Positions 16,337 to 24,822 of a DNA stretch of 64,000 bases are shown one piece after another. Positions within the stretch are counted from its first letter, which is position 1. Each line of letters opens with the position of its first letter. The stretch is taken from positions 1 to 64,000 of the forward strand of contig NZ_JAVKCH010000019.1 of assembly GCF_040222815.1 (NCBI RefSeq), in the 5' to 3' direction. A program made the translations under genes and the position numbers. The DNA is from Imperialibacter sp040222815 (GTDB lineage Bacteria; Bacteroidota; Bacteroidia; Cytophagales; Cyclobacteriaceae). The notes below the pieces were generated by a model, which had not been told where the DNA came from, did not search any database, and was given only the letters and a program-made list of their open reading frames with translations.

Positions 16337-17203
16337 TTATTTTGATTTTTTGACATAAATATCTCCGTTGAAGGTTTCGAAGGCCAGCAGATTGCCGCCC
16401 TTGCCCACCTTAATATTGTTTTTCTGTGTTAGCTTGTATTTGGTGCTGCCATTTTTCTCAGTCACCTCTTTCGTCCATGCGGGTGGCATTACTTCCAGCA
16501 TTTCCATATCAGTATAGAAGGAGCCATTGAAGCTTTTGAAGGTAATGTCAGCATCGGGCTCACCCGGATAGTACACATTCACATCGCCATTGAGAGAATA
16601 GTAGCTGTTGCCACCCACCGGAGCCTTGGTATGCCGAACCAGCAGCTCTCCGTTAATGGTTCTTGCTTCCACGCTTCCTCCCATCTGTGTGAGGGTAACA
16701 TCGCCGTTGACGTGGTGGGCCGATACGTTGCTGTTCATGCCGTCGATGGCAATAAAGCCGTCATTCACCGTGCGCACGTGCAGATTAACGCCTCTCGGCA
16801 CTTTCACTTTGAAGTCGAAGCTGAATTTATAATCGACGTCCTTGCTCCAATTCCAATGGCAGTTGCACGGGCCTTCAATCCTTTCGTTGTGAATGAAAGG
16901 CGCCTTGTTGTAAAGCACCAGAGCGGAGTCGTCCTCTAATATACCGAGGCTCATTTCACTCTTTCCCTTGTCAAGCAATGCCTGCGTCTTTCCTGAAATG
17001 GTGAGCTCCGCCGTGACTATGATTTCCTGCCCGTCGTAGCCTTCTATTTGCAGGGAGCCGTTGATATTATAAATCTCAAGCACATTATCAGGCGAAGGCG
17101 TAGCAAACTTCAGCGTTTTCTCAATTTTGATTTTTTCTGTTTCAGTCGCCCGGGCATAGCCGAAGCAGCCAACCAGCAATATGATTAACAATAGATTCTT
17201 CAT
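16337..17203 (-). CDS. DUF4097 beta-strand repeat protein (first copy)
   Basis: 288 residues, signal peptide ending YARATE. Same strand-turn repeats as its downstream paralogue (NINGSLQIEGYDGQEI, TVNDGFIAIDGMNSNVSAH, TINGELLVRHT, SLNGDVNVYYPG) and the same terminus FNGDIYVKK. It contains a Cys-rich insertion CNCHW around residue 114 that the second copy lacks. 11 nt after the HEAT-repeat gene. Likely envelope protein under control of the ECF sigma factor. Confidence 0.88.
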   Translation of the reverse strand: MKNLLLIILLVGCFGYARATETEKIKIEKTLKFATPSPDNVLEIYNINGSLQIEGYDGQEIIVTAELTISGKTQALLDKGKSEMSLGILEDDSALVLYNKAPFIHNERIEGPCNCHWNWSKDVDYKFSFDFKVKVPRGVNLHVRTVNDGFIAIDGMNSNVSAHHVNGDVTLTQMGGSVEARTINGELLVRHTKAPVGGNSYYSLNGDVNVYYPGEPDADITFKSFNGSFYTDMEMLEVMPPAWTKEVTEKNGSTKYKLTQKNNIKVGKGGNLLAFETFNGDIYVKKSK

Positions 17204-17214
17204 TTGATTAGTAT

Positions 17215-18003
17215 TTAAGTCAATACCTCGATACTCTGTTGTACTTTTTGCCGCACAATGTCATTCAGGTCGTCTTTCTCTAAAAGCCCTTTGAGGGCCT
17301 CCACCGCTCCTTTTTCGTTGAGCGCTACCATGGCCTCCGCCAGGGCAATCTGCACCATGGGCGACGATTGCCTGCCGATGGAGCTCACCAAAGCTTGCCG
17401 CACTTCGGGATATCGCCCGAACCTCGCCAAAGCCTCTACGGTGACCATTCGCACATTCACATTTTCATCGGTATTCAATGTTTGAACAAGTGCCTCGATA
17501 ACCCTGCTGTCTGCCTCCGGCAGCTCCGACGACAAGCTCACAGCCCTCAACCGGTCCTGAACGGCTGGCTTCTCAAGCAGTGTGAGCATCATCATTTGCT
17601 TCATGTCTTTCATTTCACTGGAAAGCGAGCTGATTTCTTGCTTGTACTCGCCGGAAGGCGAGAGAACGTACCCAAAGCCACCACCGACAGCGAAGATGAG
17701 CATGCCAAGTGCCAGCCGTCTCCAGGAAAATACTTCGAAAACATTGGCCCAGTTTACGGTTCCCTTTGGTGCTGTCACCTCTTTGCGGAACTCACTCAGG
17801 GTGGCGTAAAAACGCTCGTCCATTGTGGCTCCCGGCTCTGGTGTGGCGGGGAGTTCATCCATGGCCAGCCAGATTTTCTCAAGGCCTTCCAGTTCGGCTA
17901 GCTGTGCCGGGTTGGCCTGACTCTTAAAGCTTTCCCACTCCTGCAAAGTGATGGACCCATTCATGTAGTCCATCCATTTCTCTTTTAGTTGTTCCTGGCT
18001 CAT
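17215..18003 (-). CDS. Membrane-anchored HEAT-repeat protein, putative anti-sigma factor
   Basis: 262 residues. A cytoplasmic N-terminal ~90 residues rich in short helices (LKEKWMDYMNGSITLQEWES) precedes one transmembrane helix (about 95-114). Then follow a coiled segment (ISSLSSEMKDMKQMM) and HEAT-like repeats (VNVRMVTVEALARFG, PMVQIALAEAMVALNEKGA). It lies 4 nt after an ECF sigma gene, and the short N-terminal domain before a single TM is the usual anti-sigma layout, so that role is inferred. HEAT repeats on the periplasmic side as sensing part are unusual. Confidence 0.7.
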   Translation of the reverse strand: MSQEQLKEKWMDYMNGSITLQEWESFKSQANPAQLAELEGLEKIWLAMDELPATPEPGATMDERFYATLSEFRKEVTAPKGTVNWANVFEVFSWRRLALGMLIFAVGGGFGYVLSPSGEYKQEISSLSSEMKDMKQMMMLTLLEKPAVQDRLRAVSLSSELPEADSRVIEALVQTLNTDENVNVRMVTVEALARFGRYPEVRQALVSSIGRQSSPMVQIALAEAMVALNEKGAVEALKGLLEKDDLNDIVRQKVQQSIEVLT

Positions 18004-18007
18004 GATG

Positions 18008-18574
18008 TTATACGTTTTCCAGCTTTAAATAAACCTCTCGCAATTCCTGCAGCACCCTGTGCATCCGCACCTTTACTGCCCCTTCAGTGATCCCGAAGAT
18101 GTGAGCCACCTGCTCGTACTTCATCCCCTGATATTTTGTGAGGATGAGCATCTCCTGCTTTTCAGGCGCCAGGTGTTTGATCGCTTTTTGCAAAAGCTCC
18201 AGATCTTGCGATTTGGCCATTTGAGAATGCGCATTCTCATCCACCTTGAGCTTTCTTTCCCAGGGCTCCATGTCGTCGGTGTAAGAAACCTTCTTTTGTT
18301 TTTTGTAATGGTCGGCATTTACATTCCTTGCCAGGTGATACATCCAGGCAGTAAACCGATGACTGCCGGAGGTGTCTTCCGTAAAGGTGTAGCGGTACTT
18401 GAGCATTCGGTAGAAGACATTGTGCACAAGGTCTTCGCTCACCGATCCGCTGCCGGTTAGCTTATAAAAAAAGCCAAAAAGATTTCTGTTGTGTCGCTCA
18501 TACAGCAAAGCCATCTTGTCAAGATCGCCGGCCTTGACTTTCAGCATGAGCGAGTTGTCGTCCAAAGCATTCAA
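18008..18574 (-). CDS. ECF-family RNA polymerase sigma factor
   Basis: 188 residues. Region 2 (LYERHNRNLFGFFYKLTG, DLVHNVFYRMLKYRY, FTAWMYHLARNVNADHYKK) and region 4 (LAPEKQEMLILTKYQGMKY, VAHIFGITEGAVKVRMHR) are intact. First gene of an operon with the HEAT-repeat membrane protein and two DUF4097 proteins, which are its likely targets and regulator. Confidence 0.94.
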   Translation of the reverse strand: MNALDDNSLMLKVKAGDLDKMALLYERHNRNLFGFFYKLTGSGSVSEDLVHNVFYRMLKYRYTFTEDTSGSHRFTAWMYHLARNVNADHYKKQKKVSYTDDMEPWERKLKVDENAHSQMAKSQDLELLQKAIKHLAPEKQEMLILTKYQGMKYEQVAHIFGITEGAVKVRMHRVLQELREVYLKLENV

Positions 18575-18656
18575 ACCACCTGGGGTTATCGATTCATGTT
18601 CGGCGGGAAAACCTTGGTCGAAGAGAAAGGTTACATAGAATTATCTAAAAAGTTTT

Positions 18657-20306
18657 TCAGCCTAATATTTTCTTGTATTCGGCAGGGTTATTCAGCACCT
18701 GAATCGCCTTTTGAATATCCGGATCGTCGGGGAAGGTCACTTCGATGAGGCCTTTCTGCAGGTAGTAGCGGGTAATGATCTCCTGCTCCAACAGCCCTTT
18801 GATGTCGTCTTTGAACTTGGTGAGGTCTTTTTCTTTCAGCGCATTAATTTTTTCTTCCAGAGAACCCAACTGGTCTTCAAGGGTGGCGTAGGTCTTGTCT
18901 CTCTTGGCTGCGGCAAGCAGGTGACGATAAGCCCTGTCCACCGAAGTTTCGTAAGAAAGCTCCTTTTTACGAACCCAATTCAGAAAATCGTTGTAGTCGG
19001 CGTCGCTCAGCTGAAACTCTCTGGCGGCCGAAATTTGTGGATGCTGGTAATGGTAAAGCGTGGCATACTGGAATAGATACCCTTTGGAAGATAGCACAAG
19101 TGCGATGCTTGGATAGTCTTCTACCTCAACCACCACGTCAGGATCCAGTCCATCGCCATCATAAACCACCCTGCCATTTCCGGTTTTGAACGCTACTTTC
19201 AAAGAATCAGGCAGCTTGTTGACCGTGCCATCGGCATTGCGGTGGGCATAGTCCAACGCCTGAATACATCTGCCGCTAGGGATATAGTATTTGGCGGTAG
19301 TTACTTTGAGCTGGGCATTGTAGCTCAGAGGGCGTGTGGATTGTACGAGTCCTTTTCCAAATGTCTTTTCGCCAATCAAAACGCCTCTGTCGAAGTCCTG
19401 AATAACGCCAGCCACAATTTCGGAAGCTGATGCACTGCCTCCGTTGGTCAGAATGGCCAATGGGATTTGAGTGTCCACCGGCTCATCCAGTGTTTTGTAA
19501 GTTCTGTTGAGGTCGGTGATTTTGCCTTTTGTATCAACTACTTTTTTGCCCTTTGGAAGAAAAATATTGGAGATATTAACTGCTTCATGCAGCAACCCTC
19601 CGGGATTGTCTCTCAGGTCAAGAATAATAGAAGTGGCACCTTCTTTCTTCAATTTGATCACCGCCTTTTTCACTTCGTCCCCGGCATGTGTGGTAAACTC
19701 TGTTAACTTGATCAGGCCAATATTGTCATTCACCATGCCCGAGTAGTACACATTGTCGATGGTGATTTTTTCACGGTCCACCTGAAACACCATCGGCTCC
19801 TTTTTGCCATATCTGTTGACCGTGATGCCAAAGTTTGTTCTGGATTGCCCTTTGAGCAGCTTGCCCAAATCGAAGGTTTCTTTTTGCTCAACTTCAATGC
19901 CATTGATGCTCAGGATTTGATCCCCTATTTGCAAGCCCGCTTTGTGAGCAGGGTAACCTTCCTGTAGCATGATGATGGTGTGGTGTCCTTCAAGGAATTC
20001 TGTGCTGGCACCTATGCCCCCGTATTCACCGGTTGTCATTGTGCGGAAGTCTTCTATGTCGTCTTCTGGAATATATACGGTATAGGGGTCGAGGCTTTCC
20101 AGCATCGCATCAATACCTGTCTTGATCAACCTGTTAGGGTTCACGTCGTCCACATAGTAGGTGTTAATTTCCTTGTAGATGGAAGCAAACAAATCGAGGT
20201 TCTTGGCTATTTGAAAAAATTTGTCGCTGTAGCTGGAAAAACCAAACCAGCCGATGGCCAGTACTAGCAGCGTAGGTATAAAGAGGCGTCTTTGAAATTT
20301 ACTCAT
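18657..20306 (-). CDS. S41-family C-terminal processing protease
   Basis: 549 residues. N-terminal uncleaved signal/TM helix (about 8-25), PDZ domain (about 85-170, YGGIGASTEF, GLQIGDQILSINGIEV), then the S41 protease core with the nucleophile serine in GGSASASEIVAG and the general-base lysine in IGEKTFGKGLVQ. A C-terminal helical extension (~150 residues) is typical of Bacteroidota CtpA-like enzymes. Acts in the periplasm on C-termini of envelope proteins. Single gene, divergent from the SDR gene. Confidence 0.93.
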   Translation of the reverse strand: MSKFQRRLFIPTLLVLAIGWFGFSSYSDKFFQIAKNLDLFASIYKEINTYYVDDVNPNRLIKTGIDAMLESLDPYTVYIPEDDIEDFRTMTTGEYGGIGASTEFLEGHHTIIMLQEGYPAHKAGLQIGDQILSINGIEVEQKETFDLGKLLKGQSRTNFGITVNRYGKKEPMVFQVDREKITIDNVYYSGMVNDNIGLIKLTEFTTHAGDEVKKAVIKLKKEGATSIILDLRDNPGGLLHEAVNISNIFLPKGKKVVDTKGKITDLNRTYKTLDEPVDTQIPLAILTNGGSASASEIVAGVIQDFDRGVLIGEKTFGKGLVQSTRPLSYNAQLKVTTAKYYIPSGRCIQALDYAHRNADGTVNKLPDSLKVAFKTGNGRVVYDGDGLDPDVVVEVEDYPSIALVLSSKGYLFQYATLYHYQHPQISAAREFQLSDADYNDFLNWVRKKELSYETSVDRAYRHLLAAAKRDKTYATLEDQLGSLEEKINALKEKDLTKFKDDIKGLLEQEIITRYYLQKGLIEVTFPDDPDIQKAIQVLNNPAEYKKILG

Positions 20307-20464
20307 TGTGCGGGCGTTTTGCGAGCGTCTACTTGAACGAATTATTTATTGAAGCAACGTTGCGGAGTTATTCTATACAATCATTCTTAAATTATGAATA
20401 ATTCCCTTAATTTAAACAATAACGTTACCCCTTTCTAAATGATGCAGATCGAACCCATAAATAT

Positions 20465-21286
20465 ATGACATATTTTAAGAATAAAACAGTTTTTATCACC
20501 GGTGCCAGCAGAGGAATTGGCCTTGCCATCGGAAAAAAATTGGCCAGTGAAGGTGCCAATATTGTAATCGCTGCCAAAACAACCGAACCTCATCCGAAGC
20601 TGCCAGGCACTATCTATACTGCAGCCGAGGAAATCGAACAGGCGGGAGGTAAGGCTTTGCCGTTGATGGTGGATATCCGTTTTGAAGACCAGGTGCAGGC
20701 CGCTGTGGAGAAGGCAGTGGAGACGTTTGGCGGGATTGATATACTGGTTAACAATGCCAGTGCCATTAGCCTTACACCAACGCTGGCCACCGAAATGAAG
20801 CGATACGACCTCATGCATCAGGTAAATACCAGAGGCACTTTTTTGATGTCAAAGACGTGCATTCCCTACCTCAAGAAGGCGGAGAACCCTCATATCTTGA
20901 ATATGTCGCCGCCGCTGAACATGGAGGCTCGCTGGTTTGCGCCTCACGTAGCCTACACCATGGCCAAGTTTGGCATGAGCATGTGTGTGCTGGGCATGGC
21001 CAAGGAGTTTAAAAAAGATAATATTGCTGTTAACGCTTTGTGGCCCCGAACAACAATTGCTACCGCCGCCGTGCAGAACTTGCTGGGAGGTGATCAGATG
21101 GTGAACCAGTCGAGGAAACCGGAGATACTGGCCGACGCTGCTTATTATATTTTAAGGAGAAAGTCATCAGAAGCCACCGGCAATTTCTATATTGACGATG
21201 AAGTGTTGAAGGCGGAGGGCATTACCGATCTCGCTGGTTATGCTGTCGACCCTTCTGCCAACCTCATGCCTGACTTCTTTATTTAA
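20465..21286 (+). CDS. Short-chain dehydrogenase/reductase (HSDL2-like)
   Basis: 273 residues. Rossmann motif TGASRGIGLAIG, NNASA, and active-site Tyr/Lys in HVAYTMAKFGMS; the serine position lies in LNMSPPLN. The insertion KTTEPHPKLPGTIYTAAEE after the second strand is characteristic of the HSDL2-like SDRs, enzymes linked to lipid metabolism. Followed 14 nt later by glgB on the same strand, probably cotranscribed though unrelated in function. Confidence 0.9.
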   Translation: MTYFKNKTVFITGASRGIGLAIGKKLASEGANIVIAAKTTEPHPKLPGTIYTAAEEIEQAGGKALPLMVDIRFEDQVQAAVEKAVETFGGIDILVNNASAISLTPTLATEMKRYDLMHQVNTRGTFLMSKTCIPYLKKAENPHILNMSPPLNMEARWFAPHVAYTMAKFGMSMCVLGMAKEFKKDNIAVNALWPRTTIATAAVQNLLGGDQMVNQSRKPEILADAAYYILRRKSSEATGNFYIDDEVLKAEGITDLAGYAVDPSANLMPDFFI

Positions 21287-21300
21287 AACACCCCGCAACT

Positions 21301-23319
21301 ATGGCCAAAAAGACTACCACTCCGATACTTGTTAAAAATGACCCCTGGCTGGAACCTTATGCTGAAGAGGTGAGTAATAGGATCGAAAGGTTCAATGCAG
21401 CCATGGGGGATATTAAAAAGGCCGCTGGCTCTCTGGATCAATTTGCTTCGGCTTACGAGTATTTTGGCCTTACCTACGACGACAAGGCCAATGGCTGGTG
21501 GTACCGTGAGTGGGCGCCTGCCGCCCATGCGCTTTCAGTGGTGGGCGACTTTAATGGGTGGGACAGAGAGGCACACAAGCTGAAGAAAAACAAGGAAGGC
21601 ATTTGGGAGATTTTCATCGCTGAAGAAAAGAAGGGCGAGAAATTCCAGGACGGCACCAAGTTCAAAGTGCACGTAAAGTCTGAAGCTGGCGAAATGGACC
21701 GGATTCCAGCCTACGCCACTTACGTGGTACAAGATCCTACCACTTATGATTTCTCTGCTTGCGTTTATAAGCCAGCAAAAAAATTCAAATGGTCGGATGC
21801 CAAGTTTTCATCGGTGGCGGCCAGCAAGTGCCCCATTATCTACGAGTGCCATGTGGGTATGGCGCAGGAAAAGGAGGGAGTAGGCACCTACAGGGAGTTT
21901 GCCGAGCTTACTTTACCAAGGATCAAGAAGCTGGGATATAACACCATACAAATGATGGCCGTGCAGGAGCATCCCTACTACGGCTCCTTTGGCTATCATG
22001 TCAGCAATTATTTTGCACCCACCAGCCGATTTGGCACACCGGACGACTTGCGCTATCTGGTGAACAAAGCACATGAGATGGGCATAGCAGTGATCATGGA
22101 CATTGTGCATTCTCATGCTGTGAAGAATATTGCCGAAGGACTCAACAAGCTCGATGGCACGCAAACCCAATATTTTCATGAGGGGAGCAGGGGCTTTCAC
22201 GAACAGTGGGATTCCATGCTATTCAACTACGGCAAATGGGAGGTGAAGCAGTTTTTGTTGTCGAATGTGAAATATTGGCTGGAGGAGTTTCATTTTGATG
22301 GGTATCGCTTCGATGGGATTACGTCGATGCTCTACTTCCATCATGGCAACGTAAGCTTCGATCACTATGACAAATATTTCGCTGCCGGGGTCGACTGGGA
22401 TGTACTCACCTACCTGCAGCTGGCCAACGAAATCATTCATTCCAAAAAAGGCACTATCTCCATCGCCGAAGACATGAGTGGCATGCCGGGCCTGTGCCGA
22501 CCCACCAAAGAAGGAGGCCTTGGTTTTGACTATCGGCTGGCCATGGGCATTCCCGACTATTGGATCAAGTTGCTGAAACACAAAACCGATGAAGAGTGGA
22601 ATATCCACGAGATGTGGAGTACGCTGCAAAATCGGCGGTTTGGAGAAAAAAACATCGCCTATGCCGAGTCGCACGACCAGGCCCTTGTGGGTGATAAGTC
22701 GCTGGCTTTTTGGTTGATGGACAAGGAAATGTACACCCACATGCACAAGGAGCTTCCAAGCCTGATCATCGACAGGGGCATTGCGCTGCACAAAATGCTA
22801 CGGTTGTTTACTCTGTCTTTGGGCGGTGAAGGCTATCTGACCTTTATTGGTAACGAGTTTGGGCACCCTGAGTGGGTCGACTTCCCGAGGGAGGGCAATG
22901 GCTGGAGCTACAAATATGCCCGCAGGCAGTGGAGCCTTGTGGATCATGCCGATCTGCGGTATCAGTACCTCAACAGTTTTGACGAAGCCATGGTGCACCT
23001 GGCTACTTCGGAGGCTATTCCGGACAGCTTGCCAGCTCAGCAACTTAATATGGATGATACCAATAAGGTCATCATTTTTGAGCGCAAGAATCTGATCTTC
23101 CTGTTCAACTTTCATGGACAAAACTCAGTGCCCGACTACCGGTTCAAAGTGCCGCAGGGTGGTGACTACAAAATCGTGCTCAACAGCGACCACGCTAAGT
23201 TCGGAGGCTTCGGAAGAGTAGACGACAAAATGACTTATCCAACAGTGAACCTGTATGGAGAGCACTTTCTGAGTGTGTATTTGCCGGCAAGGGTTTGTTT
23301 GGTGATGAAGAGGGTGTGA
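21301..23319 (+). CDS. glgB: 1,4-alpha-glucan branching enzyme (GH13, eukaryote-like subfamily)
   Basis: 672 residues. N-terminal CBM48 (about 60-150, WAPAAHALSVVGDFNGWD), GH13 barrel with nucleophile Asp in DGYRFDGITSML (~338), acid/base Glu in ISIAEDMSGM (~389) and transition-state Asp in YAESHDQAL (~457), then a C-terminal beta domain. The short N-terminus and the FEYFGLTY-like entry resemble the GH13_8 branching enzymes of eukaryotes and some Bacteroidota. Cuts alpha-1,4 and makes alpha-1,6 branches in glycogen. No other glycogen gene is nearby. Confidence 0.93.
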   Translation: MAKKTTTPILVKNDPWLEPYAEEVSNRIERFNAAMGDIKKAAGSLDQFASAYEYFGLTYDDKANGWWYREWAPAAHALSVVGDFNGWDREAHKLKKNKEGIWEIFIAEEKKGEKFQDGTKFKVHVKSEAGEMDRIPAYATYVVQDPTTYDFSACVYKPAKKFKWSDAKFSSVAASKCPIIYECHVGMAQEKEGVGTYREFAELTLPRIKKLGYNTIQMMAVQEHPYYGSFGYHVSNYFAPTSRFGTPDDLRYLVNKAHEMGIAVIMDIVHSHAVKNIAEGLNKLDGTQTQYFHEGSRGFHEQWDSMLFNYGKWEVKQFLLSNVKYWLEEFHFDGYRFDGITSMLYFHHGNVSFDHYDKYFAAGVDWDVLTYLQLANEIIHSKKGTISIAEDMSGMPGLCRPTKEGGLGFDYRLAMGIPDYWIKLLKHKTDEEWNIHEMWSTLQNRRFGEKNIAYAESHDQALVGDKSLAFWLMDKEMYTHMHKELPSLIIDRGIALHKMLRLFTLSLGGEGYLTFIGNEFGHPEWVDFPREGNGWSYKYARRQWSLVDHADLRYQYLNSFDEAMVHLATSEAIPDSLPAQQLNMDDTNKVIIFERKNLIFLFNFHGQNSVPDYRFKVPQGGDYKIVLNSDHAKFGGFGRVDDKMTYPTVNLYGEHFLSVYLPARVCLVMKRV

Positions 23320-23337
23320 GGAGGTAAGTGGTAAGCG

Positions 23338-23379
23338 GTGATCGGTATGTAGTCAATACGAAAAGCTACAACCGATCAC
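23338..23379. other. Imperfect hairpin between convergent genes
   Basis: gtgatcggt (23338-23346) pairs with accgatcac (23371-23379), with an additional inner tgtag/ctaca pairing. Located between glgB and the convergent TPR gene. It lacks a clear T run, so termination is possible but not certain. Confidence 0.35.
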
Positions 23380-23415
23380 TGAATTGCCGTAGGCGACTAC
23401 AAAAAAAGTTGTTGA

Positions 23416-24717
23416 CTATCTCTTCTGCAATACAACACTTTCCTTCACCCAGCAGCTTAGAACAATTTTATCTCCTTCCTGCATTCCTTCTTCGAAAATT
23501 TCTCCAATAGAAGGGAACTGGCTTTTTGCCTCTTCCATGCCTTTTGCATTGCCCGCTTTGCGGTACATGTCATAGGCTGCAATGAACACCGCCCTGTCTT
23601 TCACCCGGCTTACGCCTTCACGGCAATCCTCATAGCTATGGTAGTAAAGGTTACCTATCAGGTTGTAGGCTTCAGGCATTTCCTCCTGGTACCCGAGCGC
23701 TTTTCTCGCATGCGTTCGAGCCATCGCCTTTTGTTCCTGAGCTGCATAAATCCTGGCAATGTCCAGCGACGTCTCAGCCTTTTTGTCATTTTCATCGGTG
23801 AGGCTTAGCGCCTCGTTGTAGTATCTTAGCGCAGCTTCATGATCATCGTCAGCAGCTCTTTTTGCCGCCAGAATTCTGGCAAAACCATAGGATGGAGCTT
23901 CTTCCTGGATGATTTTGGCGGATTCAAAGAAGAGAGGACTGTCGGTGCACTTGCCTGTGAGCAAAAGATGAAAAACCTTCTTTGCCATCTTCAGGTTGGA
24001 GGGATCTTCTTTCAATTTACTTCCCAAGGTATTTTCTACAAAACTGCAATCCAGCGGAACAATCTCGATGAGAATCTGGTCAATGGTTTCTTGTATTTTA
24101 ATCAACCATTCCGATGGTTCCCTGGCAATCTTTGCCTCAAGAATTTCGCTGATGCCGTCATAGTACTCTAGCACCTTTTCGTCGGAAATCCCTCCTCCAG
24201 TCAATTTTGATCTCTTCAGCACATCCATAAAAGCGATGAGGTTATTGTCGAATGCAGCCACTCCATTGAGGCTGTTTGCCTTATCAAGCAATTCAATCAG
24301 TTCCGGGTATTTCGCTTTGTTGTCCTTGTAGAACTTGTAGGCTGAAAATGCTTTGCGGTTGAGTACTTCTCCTTCGTGATTAAAGTATTCGATGCGCTTG
24401 TCGTAGATGGCCAATACCTTGCCCTGGTAGGATGCCTTAGCTGCTGCGTCCTCCGCTTTTTCTGCCAGGTCTTCGTAGGTTTTGGCAGCACCGATGTAAA
24501 GGCCCACGTTCAGGTTCGCCACTTCAGCAAGCAGCCACTCAAGGTAGGGTAGTGCTTCCTCAGAATTGCCCAGCTTCGACAGGTCGGAATAAAGCGCATA
24601 GTACTCCTTTGCTTTGGCAGCTTTGGTCGAATCTTCTGGCCAAATCCATCCGGGTTGGGCACTTAATCGGACACAGCAAAGAAAAAAGAAGAGCAGCAGG
24701 AGGGCTTTGATAGTCAT
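23416..24717 (-). CDS. Secreted tetratricopeptide-repeat protein
   Basis: 433 residues with signal peptide (cut after VRLSAQ). Helix pairs with TPR spacing are visible, best in the C-terminal half (AALRYYNEALSLTDEND, AETSLDIARIYAAQEQKA, RKALGYQEEMPEAYNLIGNL). Cysteines at DCSF and KCTDS. Ends in a variable tail. Presumably a periplasmic scaffold; partners unknown. Monocistronic, 105 nt downstream of the S9 peptidase gene on the same strand. Confidence 0.8.
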   Translation of the reverse strand: MTIKALLLLFFFLCCVRLSAQPGWIWPEDSTKAAKAKEYYALYSDLSKLGNSEEALPYLEWLLAEVANLNVGLYIGAAKTYEDLAEKAEDAAAKASYQGKVLAIYDKRIEYFNHEGEVLNRKAFSAYKFYKDNKAKYPELIELLDKANSLNGVAAFDNNLIAFMDVLKRSKLTGGGISDEKVLEYYDGISEILEAKIAREPSEWLIKIQETIDQILIEIVPLDCSFVENTLGSKLKEDPSNLKMAKKVFHLLLTGKCTDSPLFFESAKIIQEEAPSYGFARILAAKRAADDDHEAALRYYNEALSLTDENDKKAETSLDIARIYAAQEQKAMARTHARKALGYQEEMPEAYNLIGNLYYHSYEDCREGVSRVKDRAVFIAAYDMYRKAGNAKGMEEAKSQFPSIGEIFEEGMQEGDKIVLSCWVKESVVLQKR

Positions 24718-24822
24718 AGCGGGAAATGATTTGTAGGTGATGCTTAATATAATTTAATCCTACAGGCGCTCATTTCCAAACTTGTACGGTGATAGCCCTA
24801 TTTAAGCGGAAAATGAGCGTAT

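Noticed and set aside
22219..22791. 190-codon minus-strand frame inside glgB
   Set aside because: Shadow of a conserved GH13 enzyme; no ribosome site or motif.
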